Source: Rickettsiales bacterium
GTDB taxonomy: Bacteria > Pseudomonadota > Alphaproteobacteria > Rickettsiales > UBA1997
Reading direction: 5' to 3'
Assembly: GCA_947455845.1 (NCBI GenBank)
Contig: CANGQE010000017.1
Location: forward strand, 1-12,233
Length of the DNA stretch: 12,233 nucleotides
The notes below the pieces were generated by a model that saw only the letters and a list, made by a program, of their open reading frames with translations, ran no database searches and had not been told where the DNA came from. The translations under genes were made by a program, and so were the position numbers. Positions 1 to 6,443 of the stretch are shown piece after piece (position 1 is the stretch's first letter; the number at the start of each line of letters is the position of its first letter).

Positions 1-106
1 TAATAATACTGACGTTACTAGAATAAGGCCACCATCTACAAGTGCCTTTGCTCCCAGCTTGTTAGTACGATCTAAATCCTATACAATCCAAACGAATCAT
101 TAAACA

Positions 107-622
107 ATGACCGACCCAATTAAAAAACATGTAATCGCAATTTTAGTCGACAATGAATTCGGAGCCTTAGCCCGCATCGTCGAACTTTTTTCAGCACGTG
201 GTTACAATATTGAATCGCTGAATGTAGCACCAACCAGTCAGGATAAAAAACTATCCCGCATCACCATTACCACTTTTGGCACCACTAAAACTATCGACCT
301 AATCTGCAAACTTTTAAAACGCATCGTGCCCGTTCACAATGCTGCCGAGCTTACCCGTGAGCATGGTTACATCGAGCGCGAATTAGCTTTAGTGCAGATT
401 ATTACCGACGAATTAAAGCGCGAAGAAGCCATGAAAATCGTCGACCGCTACCGCACAAATGTGGTTGATATTGCCGGTGATTCAATTGTGTTTGAAGTAA
501 TCGGAACTTCGGAAGTGATTGACGAACTATTAGATAAATTGGTGGAATATGGCCTAGCCTCAGTATCGCGCACCGGAATTGCTGCTGGGTTCAAGGGTGA
601 GAAGAAGTTGGCGAATGCCTAA
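107..622 (+). CDS. ilvN: Acetolactate synthase small (regulatory) subunit
   Basis: Regulatory subunit of acetohydroxyacid synthase, the first common enzyme of valine, leucine and isoleucine synthesis. It binds the catalytic IlvB/IlvI subunit in the cytoplasm, activates it and confers valine feedback inhibition. An N-terminal ACT domain covers about residues 8-80, with the conserved stretch NEFGALARIVELFSARGYNI. G19 and N34 align with the valine-site Gly14 and Asn29 of E. coli IlvH. The C-terminal domain (about 85-165) has ERELALVQI and ends with RTGIAAG. At 171 residues the length is normal for the family, so the gene is complete. No clear Shine-Dalgarno lies before the ATG. The catalytic-subunit gene would be expected just upstream, but bases 1-106 show no recognisable end of it. 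It is followed by a palindromic repeat rather than another pathway gene. The sequence style is alphaproteobacterial. Confidence 0.96.
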   Translation: MTDPIKKHVIAILVDNEFGALARIVELFSARGYNIESLNVAPTSQDKKLSRITITTFGTTKTIDLICKLLKRIVPVHNAAELTREHGYIERELALVQIITDELKREEAMKIVDRYRTNVVDIAGDSIVFEVIGTSEVIDELLDKLVEYGLASVSRTGIAAGFKGEKKLANA

Positions 623-627
623 TGCAA

Positions 628-762
628 GGAAAGCCCTCTTTGAAAAAGAGGGTGGATGATCGCGCAGCGATCAGACGGGTGATTTTCCCATCACTTGCTC
701 ATTTTAAATCACCCTTCCGCCGCTAACGCGGCTCCCTCCCTCTTTTTCAAAGAGGGCTTCCC
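628..762. repeat. Composite palindromic element with perfect 22-bp inverted termini
   Basis: Bases 631-652 and 738-759 are perfect reverse complements over 22 bp; allowing one mismatch the match extends to 628-762. Each arm is itself a hairpin (CCCTCTTT, GAA, AAAGAGGG at 634-652). Three more stems lie inside: GATCGC-GCA-GCGATC (658-672), GGGTGATTT/AAATCACCC (677-685 with 706-714) and GCCGC-TAAC-GCGGC (719-732). There is no start codon or open frame of note. The layout of terminal inverted repeats around foldable interior DNA suggests a non-autonomous MITE-like or other intergenic palindromic repeat. No target-site duplication is obvious. As RNA it would fold strongly in the ilvN 3' untranslated region, but neither arm is followed by a T run. 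Confidence 0.75.
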
Positions 763-794
763 CCACCATTCACAAACTCCCAACAAAATTTCCC

Positions 795-823
795 TTGACT
801 CAAACAACATCCAAAAATATGTT
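795..823 (+). promoter_or_regulatory. Candidate sigma-70-type promoter of rpmG
   Basis: TTGACT at 795-800 (5 of 6 consensus) is followed after exactly 17 bases by TATGTT at 818-823 (4 of 6). It sits about 40 bases before the rpmG start codon and just downstream of the palindromic element, so rpmG is probably transcribed separately from ilvN. The assignment is from consensus matching only. Confidence 0.45.
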
Positions 824-862
824 GCCGCGCTCTTTTAACTCCTTACAATACACAGGTAATTT

Positions 863-1057
863 ATGGCTGGAAAACCAAAAGCTTCCAAATCGAAAAGAAA
901 TTCAATTTTATTCAAATTGGTTAGCACTGCAGGCACCGGATTCTTTTATCTAGCGCGCCGCAACCCAAAACAAAAACAGGAAAAAATGCTATTTAGCAAA
1001 TATGATCCTGTTGTTCGTAAACACGTAGAATTTAAAGAGCAGAAGCTTTCAAGCTAA
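863..1057 (+). CDS. rpmG: 50S ribosomal protein L33
   Basis: Small structural protein of the large ribosomal subunit, located near the E site. The core from about residue 16 carries the family signature (KLVSTAGTGFFY at 18-29, then a basic ARRNPKQKQEKM and KYDPVVRKHVEFKEQKL). It lacks the CxxC zinc pairs of the cysteine-containing L33 type, as is usual in proteobacteria. It is 64 residues, about ten longer than the common 55, because of a lysine/serine-rich N-terminal extension (residues 1-14). The ATG is preceded by ACAGGTAATTT, a plausible weak ribosome-binding site. The gene stands alone between a candidate promoter and a clear terminator, a monocistronic unit. Confidence 0.96.
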   Translation: MAGKPKASKSKRNSILFKLVSTAGTGFFYLARRNPKQKQEKMLFSKYDPVVRKHVEFKEQKLSS

Positions 1058-1071
1058 GCTCTAAATCAAAG

Positions 1072-1103
1072 GCGGTCTCGTAAAAAGAGCCCGCTTTTTT
1101 TTT
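1072..1103 (+). terminator. Rho-independent terminator of rpmG
   Basis: GCGGTCTC (1072-1079) pairs with GAGCCCGC (1087-1094) with one internal mismatch around a seven-base loop, followed directly by nine T residues (1095-1103). It begins 15 bases after the rpmG stop codon, which is the expected position. Confidence 0.85.
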
Positions 1104-1129
1104 GTCACTAAAACAAGTTATCAGTTAGC

Positions 1130-1173
1130 AATTAACAATTAACATTTGTTGTTCCAAGTGTTAACTGTTAATT
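1130..1173. repeat. Inverted repeat in the glpX leader
   Basis: AATTAACAATTAACA (1130-1144) and TGTTAACTGTTAATT (1159-1173) are reverse complements at 14 of 15 positions, separated by 14 bases, ending 23 bases before the glpX ATG. It could be an AT-rich stem in the leader RNA, a repressor site, or a remnant of a local TTAAC-type repeat. Nothing in the sequence decides between these. Confidence 0.5.
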
Positions 1174-1196
1174 TCTCCTTAATAGAAATCAATCTC

Positions 1197-2141
1197 ATGA
1201 ACTCTCTCACCCCCCTTACATCGCAAATAATTGAAGTCGTTGAAAAAGCTGCAATCGCTTGCTACGGCTGGATCGGTAAGGGTGACAACATGGCGGCAGA
1301 TCAAGCTGCAGTTACTTCCATGCGTGAAAGTTTAAACTTAATGAATATTGCCGGAACCATTGTCATTGGTGAAGGCGAACGTGATGAAGCGCCAATGCTT
1401 TACATTGGTGAAAAAGTTGGCAAAGGCGGCATGGCAGTTGACATCGCTCTTGATCCTTTAGAAGGAACCACCATTTGCGCCAATGCCGGTGAGTCTTCAC
1501 TAGCCGTAATTGCTTTTGCCAAAGATGGCGGATTTTTACACGCTCCCGATGTTTACATGGATAAAATCGCCGTTGGAGCAGGATTACCACAAGGCGTAAT
1601 CGACTTGGACAATTCTCCAAAAACCAATTTAAGCAATATCGCCAAAGCTAAAAAATGCGATATTTCTGATTTAACAGTAATGATTCTTGAGCGCACCCGC
1701 CACCAAGAATTAATCGCCAAAGTTCGCGAAGCCGGAGCTAAAATCCGTCTAATCGGCGACGGCGACGTTGCCGGAGTTATCGCTTGCACCAGCCAAAGTG
1801 CACGCATCGATGCTTACATGGGCACAGGTGGTGCACCTGAAGGTGTTCTAGCTGCCGCCGCACTACGCGTAATCGGTGGCCAAATGATGGGACGTTTAAT
1901 TTTCGGCGACAATCAAAAACAAATTGAACGCGCGAAAAAAATGGGAATTTCCGATTTAAACAAAAAATATCTCGCTGAAGACATGGCCAAAGGCGATGTG
2001 ATTTTCGCCTGCGCTGGTGTCACTGACGGATACATGCTTTCCGGCATCAAAAAATCTTCCGGCAAAATTTTTGTAAATTCTTTAGTGATGGATTCTGCTG
2101 CTAAGAAAGTAATCAACACTAACTCGGAGTATCTTTGTTAA
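1197..2141 (+). CDS. glpX: Class II fructose-1,6-bisphosphatase (GlpX type)
   Basis: Hydrolyses fructose 1,6-bisphosphate to fructose 6-phosphate in gluconeogenesis; in many alphaproteobacteria GlpX is the only such enzyme. It belongs to the lithium-sensitive, metal-dependent phosphatase fold. Seen motifs, numbered from the ATG at 1197: IGEGERDEAPML (57-68), the metal-site DPLEGT (86-91), ERTRH (165-169), GDGDVAG (187-193), GTGGAPEGVLAAAALR (209-224) and TDGYMLSG (276-283). The product is 314 residues, close to the usual 310-335, and no key motif is missing. A TTG 51 bases upstream keeps the frame open, but the extra 17 residues do not look like the family and the ATG gives the expected N-terminus. 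No strong Shine-Dalgarno is visible. It lies alone between the rpmG terminator and its own terminator-like hairpin. Confidence 0.96.
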   Translation: MNSLTPLTSQIIEVVEKAAIACYGWIGKGDNMAADQAAVTSMRESLNLMNIAGTIVIGEGERDEAPMLYIGEKVGKGGMAVDIALDPLEGTTICANAGESSLAVIAFAKDGGFLHAPDVYMDKIAVGAGLPQGVIDLDNSPKTNLSNIAKAKKCDISDLTVMILERTRHQELIAKVREAGAKIRLIGDGDVAGVIACTSQSARIDAYMGTGGAPEGVLAAAALRVIGGQMMGRLIFGDNQKQIERAKKMGISDLNKKYLAEDMAKGDVIFACAGVTDGYMLSGIKKSSGKIFVNSLVMDSAAKKVINTNSEYLC

Positions 2142-2157
2142 TCTAACAAAGATATTT
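2130..2157 (+). terminator. Hairpin containing the glpX stop codon, likely terminator
   Basis: TATCTTTGTTA (2130-2140) and TAACAAAGATA (2144-2154) are perfect 11-bp complements around a three-base loop, then TTTC. The stop codon TAA (2139-2141) runs from the end of the left arm into the loop, so the stem uses the last codons of glpX. The T run is short, so it may stop transcription only partly or act mainly to protect the mRNA 3' end. Confidence 0.5.
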
Positions 2158-2179
2158 CAAGCCCCTCTCTCCCCGCATC

Positions 2180-2200
2180 ATCCTGAACTTGTTTCAGGAT
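2180..2200. repeat. Short palindrome (ATCCTGAA/TTCAGGAT)
   Basis: ATCCTGAA (2180-2187) and TTCAGGAT (2193-2200) form a perfect 8-bp stem with a five-base loop, in the 160-base gap between glpX and the next gene. Palindromes of this CATCCTGAA...TTCAGGAT type recur between genes in many alphaproteobacterial and rickettsial genomes (recalled, not searched). The rest of the gap shows only C/T-rich sequence. Confidence 0.55.
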
Positions 2201-2301
2201 CTATTCTACCAACCCCTCTCGCCTGTTGTAGCTAACAGCTACTCATACTCCTCACTTACGTCAATACATCTCTCATTCTCACATTTTAAAACAGGCAATT
2301 T

Positions 2302-4419
2302 ATGACACAGTTAAACTTATTACAAACCAACCTTGAAACCATTTACGACCAATGGGCTGCATCCGACGCAGAATCTAAAAAACAAAAAATAAATCTAATT
2401 CTTCCCGTGGTGCAACTGGCTAGCTACCTAACAAATTTAAACCTAGCTAACGGCTCAAAAATTTTAGCAGATTTTGCCGGCACTTACGAAAATCTTTACG
2501 GGCAAGATATTACCAGATTAGGAATTTCCGACATTTCTCCTGCTTTACTGGGGCGTGTCACCGAAGTCCAAATTCAAGGTTCAAAACTAACCCCAACCGA
2601 AACCGACGAATTACTAAAATATGAAAATAAATACATTCACGCCCACAGCCGCGTAATGTTTAATTACGGAGATTTTTTACAACAAATTGAGCCGCAACTA
2701 AGTAATGAAAAAAGATCTGTAATTGAGCAAAAAAAATCAGTGATTCGCGGTAGTAGAAGTGGCGAAGAAGTTTTATTAAATCTAGCTCAAATCAACTCCG
2801 AATTTGATCTGGAAAAGCATTCCCGATTAATCGCCAAAGACGATTTAGAAAATCACGCTTTGCTTAATCAAATCACCAATCTTGGATTAAATATTAGCCA
2901 AATTTCCGAATCCTTATTGGACCCAACTCGCTTTGAAAAAATGCTCCAAGCTTTTGGATCAGCGCCATCAAAATTTCAGGTCAAAAGAACTACGCCAGAT
3001 TTTGATCTCGGTAATTTTGCCACCGATCTTAATCAACACGGCCTTGAAATGCAGGTTGGTCTTGAGAGCGAATTTTTACTAAATTCTCTAACCAAAAAGA
3101 AAAATCCCGAAACCGCAACTGAACAAAATATCGCGCTTAAAAAAGTTTTAGCCGACTTAAATTCACGGCGCAGAATGCAGGAAAAATACGGTTTCGAATC
3201 GACGATTCCGCAAATTTCTGACGTCACCTTATTTTTTGAAGAAGATCACGAACGCTACAGCGGCATTAGTAAAGCCGATTTTACCCAGATTTTTGACGAT
3301 CTGAAAAAAAATAATTTCCCCGAAAGCTGGCCCCAAATCGAAACTGCAATTAACAACTTCACCGAAGCCGAAACTTTCTTTTACAAACTTTTATTTTTGG
3401 AAGATTCAGCCGAAGAACATAAAATTGAAATGGATGGAATTTACAATCCGTCCAAATCAAAAACCGCCAATCTCAATGTGGTCACACCTTTGATTTTAAG
3501 CGGCAGATTCCATGAACAATTGCTGGACATGATTCAAGCCTACGAAATTTCTGTCGGACCTCACGATGTTTCTGAAATTATTGACCACAAAAATTCCGCT
3601 TTTTCAGAAATGAAATTACTGGCCAACCAAACCGGCCTCTCGCTTGATAACCCCAATGTGCAAATTAATTCTTCACTTTGGATTACCACTTCACCCGATC
3701 AAAAAGAAAATATTTTACTGCCGAAAATTATTAAAAATGAAGAGACTGGTGAAGTAAAAATTTGGTCAAACCAACTTGCTGTAGAGTTTCTACAAGTAAT
3801 GGAGGAAGTCGTTGGCGAGCTAAGTTCGGTTCAAGGAGTTTTGCGAAATCAATCCGAAATCACCACTACTCTTGACCGCAATAAAGTGATCGGCGCCGAA
3901 TTGGCCAATACCCCTTTCCGCCATGTTGACGAAGATATTTCCGCCTTCATCAATCACAAATCGATCGCCGCTAAAAATTCTACTCTGCGGCTTTCTTTGG
4001 TGAATAATGAAGTTGCAGTTGTTGAAGTTAGACTGGTCGGCAACAATCCCCACTTCGCTAAATTCGACGATTCGCAAGATGTTTACCAATCTGGAATTGA
4101 GTTTATTTCTGAAGAATTTTTAGCAAAATTTGCACAGAAATCTAAAGAGTTTCTGGCCGGTAAAAACAAAAATGACTTGCTCGAGCTTTACCAAAAGAAA
4201 GTAGAAATAAACCACGAAGGAAAAATCGCCGGCTTAGACTCTGTAGCTGTCGAATCCGTTCAACGAGACAATATTTACAACCAAGATTCGCAACAAGTTT
4301 ACAATCCGCAACAAGCGGCACTTAACGTTGCTGTAGTTAAATATGAAGCTCCAAAAACAATCGCGGAAATAATATCTTCGTCGCAAGTGTCTGAAAGATC
4401 TGCGATCCAAAGTCTCTAA
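2302..4419 (+). CDS. Unknown 705-residue protein, probably a divergent glutamine-synthetase/carboxylate-amine-ligase fold
   Basis: No named family is recognised with certainty, but motifs typical of the glutamine synthetase catalytic core appear in the right order. LESEFLL (254-260) resembles the PElEFyl strand. YEISVGPHDVSEI (414-426) resembles E-x-gPGQ-x-E. A helix ending LLANQTGLSL (439-448) is followed by VQINSSLW (453-460), where the family has mHxHxSLw. NSTLRLSL (559-566) and VEVRLVGNNPHFA (574-586) resemble NRSxxIRip and xExRxpdxxaNPYla. The first His of HxH is Gln and the second is Asn, so chemistry may differ from glutamine synthetase or be lost. Residues 1-240 and 600-705 are unrelated extensions, mostly helical; no signal peptide or membrane segment is visible. 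The ATG follows ACAGGCAATTT, the same context as rpmG. Base usage matches the core genes, so it is probably resident. A true ligase would join an amine to a carboxylate using ATP; the substrate is unknown. The fold call is inference from motif order. Confidence 0.85.
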   Translation: MTQLNLLQTNLETIYDQWAASDAESKKQKINLILPVVQLASYLTNLNLANGSKILADFAGTYENLYGQDITRLGISDISPALLGRVTEVQIQGSKLTPTETDELLKYENKYIHAHSRVMFNYGDFLQQIEPQLSNEKRSVIEQKKSVIRGSRSGEEVLLNLAQINSEFDLEKHSRLIAKDDLENHALLNQITNLGLNISQISESLLDPTRFEKMLQAFGSAPSKFQVKRTTPDFDLGNFATDLNQHGLEMQVGLESEFLLNSLTKKKNPETATEQNIALKKVLADLNSRRRMQEKYGFESTIPQISDVTLFFEEDHERYSGISKADFTQIFDDLKKNNFPESWPQIETAINNFTEAETFFYKLLFLEDSAEEHKIEMDGIYNPSKSKTANLNVVTPLILSGRFHEQLLDMIQAYEISVGPHDVSEIIDHKNSAFSEMKLLANQTGLSLDNPNVQINSSLWITTSPDQKENILLPKIIKNEETGEVKIWSNQLAVEFLQVMEEVVGELSSVQGVLRNQSEITTTLDRNKVIGAELANTPFRHVDEDISAFINHKSIAAKNSTLRLSLVNNEVAVVEVRLVGNNPHFAKFDDSQDVYQSGIEFISEEFLAKFAQKSKEFLAGKNKNDLLELYQKKVEINHEGKIAGLDSVAVESVQRDNIYNQDSQQVYNPQQAALNVAVVKYEAPKTIAEIISSSQVSERSAIQSL

Positions 4420-4439
4420 TCTCCTCACGCGCGACGAGT

Positions 4440-4628
4440 TAGACCCCGTCGTAAAGACGGGGTGACATGTTAGGTAAGATTCCCCAATGCGGGTCGCGGT
4501 TTGTAAGCCCGACCCCACGTTTGTACCAAACCTAAAACATGGACTTTGATGCAAACATGTGGACTTAAGTTACAAACTACGTCCAGCGCGGGTAGTGCTT
4601 TGTCACCCCGTCTTCACGACGTGGTCCA
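4440..4628. repeat. Long interrupted palindromic element; contents of the 4420-4774 gene-free gap
   Basis: Bases 4440-4467 and 4601-4628 are reverse complements at 25 of 28 positions, including 19 of 20 across 4448-4467 against 4601-4620. The left arm is itself a hairpin (CCCCGTC, GTAAA, GACGGGG). Inside are a GGGTCG/CGACCC stem (4491-4496 with 4510-4515), a GTTTGTAA/TTACAAAC pair (4499-4506 with 4570-4577) and an imperfect direct repeat (ACATGGACTT at 4538-4547, ACATGTGGACTT at 4555-4566). It has no coding potential and resembles an intergenic palindromic repeat or MITE-like element. The remaining 4629-4774 is A/C-rich and holds only a weak promoter-like pair for the tRNA (TTGATT 4702-4707, 16-base spacer, TAGCAT 4724-4729). 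Confidence 0.65.
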
Positions 4629-4774
4629 GTTGACGCAGTAACAAATACTTAGTTCCAAAAAACAGATACCAAAAATAATCACATCAAACCCCAATTCCCT
4701 ATTGATTTTCCAAAACCAAAAAATAGCATCCGCCGCCCTTCAAGATTCCTAAAAAAATCTAAAAGTTTCCACAT

Positions 4775-4849
4775 TCCCCGGTAGCTCAGTGGTAGAGCAG
4801 TTGACTGTTAATCAATTGGTCGGAGGTTCGAATCCTTCCCGGGGAGCCA
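4775..4849 (+). tRNA. tRNA-Asn (anticodon GTT)
   Basis: A complete cloverleaf can be folded by hand: acceptor TCCCCGG (4775-4781) with CCGGGGA (4839-4845), D stem GCTC/GAGC (4784-4787, 4795-4798), and anticodon stem GTTGA/TCAAT (4800-4804, 4812-4816) around loop CTGTTAA with anticodon GTT at 4807-4809. The T stem GGAGG pairs with CCTTC by one wobble around TTCGAAT; the discriminator is G and the CCA is encoded. The 3' part (4808-4849) also encodes the end of the recombinase on the other strand, so the present 3' half was probably supplied by an integrated element and the tRNA remains functional. Confidence 0.96.
4808..4849. other. Presumed attachment site (attL/attR-type junction) in the tRNA-Asn 3' half
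   Basis: The minus-strand recombinase frame continues through the tRNA 3' end and stops at TTA 4808-4810, which overlaps the anticodon. Codons 501-513 (WLPGKDSNLRPID) are the reverse complement of the tRNA from its CCA to the base next to the stop. This places the element boundary within or at the edge of the tRNA 3' half. The exact core cannot be set because the partner copy at the far end lies outside the window, and no second copy is visible here. Confidence 0.7.
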
Positions 4850-6349
4850 CTCAGAACGAGTGCTCAAATTTACCATCATATCAAACGGTTTGCGCAGCGT
4901 ATATTCTAGCTTCGCGCCTCTCAGACTTAAGTTCGAAAATACAAAAGCGATCAATTCGCGTTTTTCACTAGTTTTCGAACTTTCAAAAATCTCACTCGCT
5001 TTATTCGCTAATCCAAAAGCTGTCATCACGGTGTTCTTGAAATCTCCATCAGCATTTTGATGTAGCTCAGTTTCTGACTTCACTTTAGACATCTCACTAT
5101 CCAAGGATTTTCTCTTATTGATGTAGGTCTCTTCTGGAATTGATTTTGCTAGGTAAAGATCAAGCAACCTATCCATCTTGCCCTGAATCGTATCATGCTC
5201 TTTTCTGAAAGATTCAATCCGGTGTTTGTGAAACTCCTTTTCTGCTTCGTGTGATTTTTGAAGGTAGGTGGTAATTTCATCCAACATTTTCTGCGGCACT
5301 GCGATTGATTTAAAGACGGCAGAAACTTGCTTTAAAATATCCTGCTCAGGCACATAAATTTTCTTGCTGGTGTCATCAGGATTACGGGTGATGAGGTAAG
5401 TATTTTTATTCTTCTTAGCTTCTTTACGATCAGAGGAAACCACCCTTCCGGTCGCTGCACATCTAATTAAATTCCTAAAAACAAATTCCTTATTTGAAGA
5501 AATAATAGCCTGTGCACGATTGTTAGCTTCTGATCTTGAATGAACGATTCTTTGGCATTCAAGATATAAGGCTTTTGAAATCAGGGTTTCATATTTGTGC
5601 GGGTAAAAGCTCTTGTATTTTTCTACATAGATTTCACCAGCGTAAAACGGATTTTTTAGAATATTTGAAATCACATTTTTCTTAATCGGTTCGCCTTCAC
5701 GACCTTTGAAAAAAGTGTTGGTGAGGTGATGGTGTTTTGCAAATTTCTCAAGATCTCCTAACGAATAAGCACCCGTAGCGTAAAGCTCAAACATCTGCTT
5801 GATTAAGTGCGCCCTTGATTGATCAACAACAATAATTGACTTATCCGCCGCATCTCTTGCGTTCAAATAACCAAGAGGGGCTTTTCCAATACATTCACCA
5901 TTATTGAGCTTATAAATAATACTGCGCTTCACATTGTCCGAAATGGCGTTGGTATAAGCATTCGCCATAACCACCGACATTTGATAAAACGAAATCTGCT
6001 GACTGTTTGAACCACTGTCGAGCTTACCAATATCCAGAAAATGCAGAACCAACTTGTTGTCTTTGCGAAGCTTATCAAGAACTGGCAATTCAGTAAAGCT
6101 ACGCTGCAATCTATCAACTTTATCGCAAACTAACGCAATTTGATTTTTCTGCGCCTTCACAAAATCAATCATCTTATAAAACTCAGGCCGCTCCCCACGA
6201 GTTGAGCTTTCAACCACCTCATATTCTTTAATCACTTCCAGACTATGCCGCTCACAATATTCTCTAAGCTTAGCAATTTGAGCATCAATCGAATGACCGT
6301 CTTGCTCTTGTTCTTGCGTTGATACGCGGGCAAAAATTACAGCTTTCAT
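4808..6349 (-). CDS. Large serine recombinase (site-specific integrase)
   Basis: Cuts and rejoins DNA through a 5'-phosphoserine intermediate to integrate or excise the element. The resolvase catalytic domain is at about 1-145: FARVSTQEQEQDGHSIDAQ gives nucleophile S10 with R8, and DKVDRLQRS (76-84) holds the conserved D79-R80 and R83. The recombinase domain follows (about 150-275: GKAPLGYL, ISNILKNPFYAGEIY). A zinc-ribbon-like segment (290-320) keeps only one cysteine (RCAATGR, C297), so zinc binding is unlikely. A long coiled coil spans about 360-430. At 513 residues the length is normal. Start ATG 6349 has AAAGG seven bases upstream. The last 13 residues are encoded by the tRNA-Asn 3' end, and the stop overlaps its anticodon. 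It is the natural candidate for the enzyme that inserted this element. A 94-base gap separates it from the tyrosine recombinase; no terminator is visible in that gap. Confidence 0.93.
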   Translation of the reverse strand: MKAVIFARVSTQEQEQDGHSIDAQIAKLREYCERHSLEVIKEYEVVESSTRGERPEFYKMIDFVKAQKNQIALVCDKVDRLQRSFTELPVLDKLRKDNKLVLHFLDIGKLDSGSNSQQISFYQMSVVMANAYTNAISDNVKRSIIYKLNNGECIGKAPLGYLNARDAADKSIIVVDQSRAHLIKQMFELYATGAYSLGDLEKFAKHHHLTNTFFKGREGEPIKKNVISNILKNPFYAGEIYVEKYKSFYPHKYETLISKALYLECQRIVHSRSEANNRAQAIISSNKEFVFRNLIRCAATGRVVSSDRKEAKKNKNTYLITRNPDDTSKKIYVPEQDILKQVSAVFKSIAVPQKMLDEITTYLQKSHEAEKEFHKHRIESFRKEHDTIQGKMDRLLDLYLAKSIPEETYINKRKSLDSEMSKVKSETELHQNADGDFKNTVMTAFGLANKASEIFESSKTSEKRELIAFVFSNLSLRGAKLEYTLRKPFDMMVNLSTRSEWLPGKDSNLRPID

Positions 6350-6443
6350 TTCAGACCTTTTGAATTTGTTAAAACAAAATTTTTCATATTTATCATTAGC
6401 GCACCACGACCTCCAAAGGAAACATTTTATCCATATTTCAACC

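Noticed and set aside
1..77. Open minus-strand frame running off the left edge (DLDRTNKLGAKALVDGG-like) and an open plus-strand frame over 2-103
   Set aside because: The minus frame has an in-frame TAG just upstream and no start. The plus frame does not resemble the end of an acetolactate synthase large subunit. Too short to support either as a gene.
634..652. Hairpin after ilvN as a rho-independent terminator
   Set aside because: No T run follows on either strand, and it is one arm of a larger palindromic element.
1146..1196. Upstream TTG start for glpX
   Set aside because: The added 17 residues overlap a leader inverted repeat and do not match the family; the ATG at 1197 gives the expected N-terminus.
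4234..4554. Antisense open frames such as this one and several inside glpX, the recombinases and the R-M genes
   Set aside because: They lie opposite or within well-supported genes, have low-complexity or Arg/Leu/Ser-rich translations and no ribosome-binding site.
6346..6396. Possible 16-codon leader peptide before the serine recombinase, with an ATGA-type overlap
   Set aside because: The GGAGG upstream is 13 bases from its ATG, too far for a good start, and the composition is plain AT-rich. It could be real coupling but cannot be supported.
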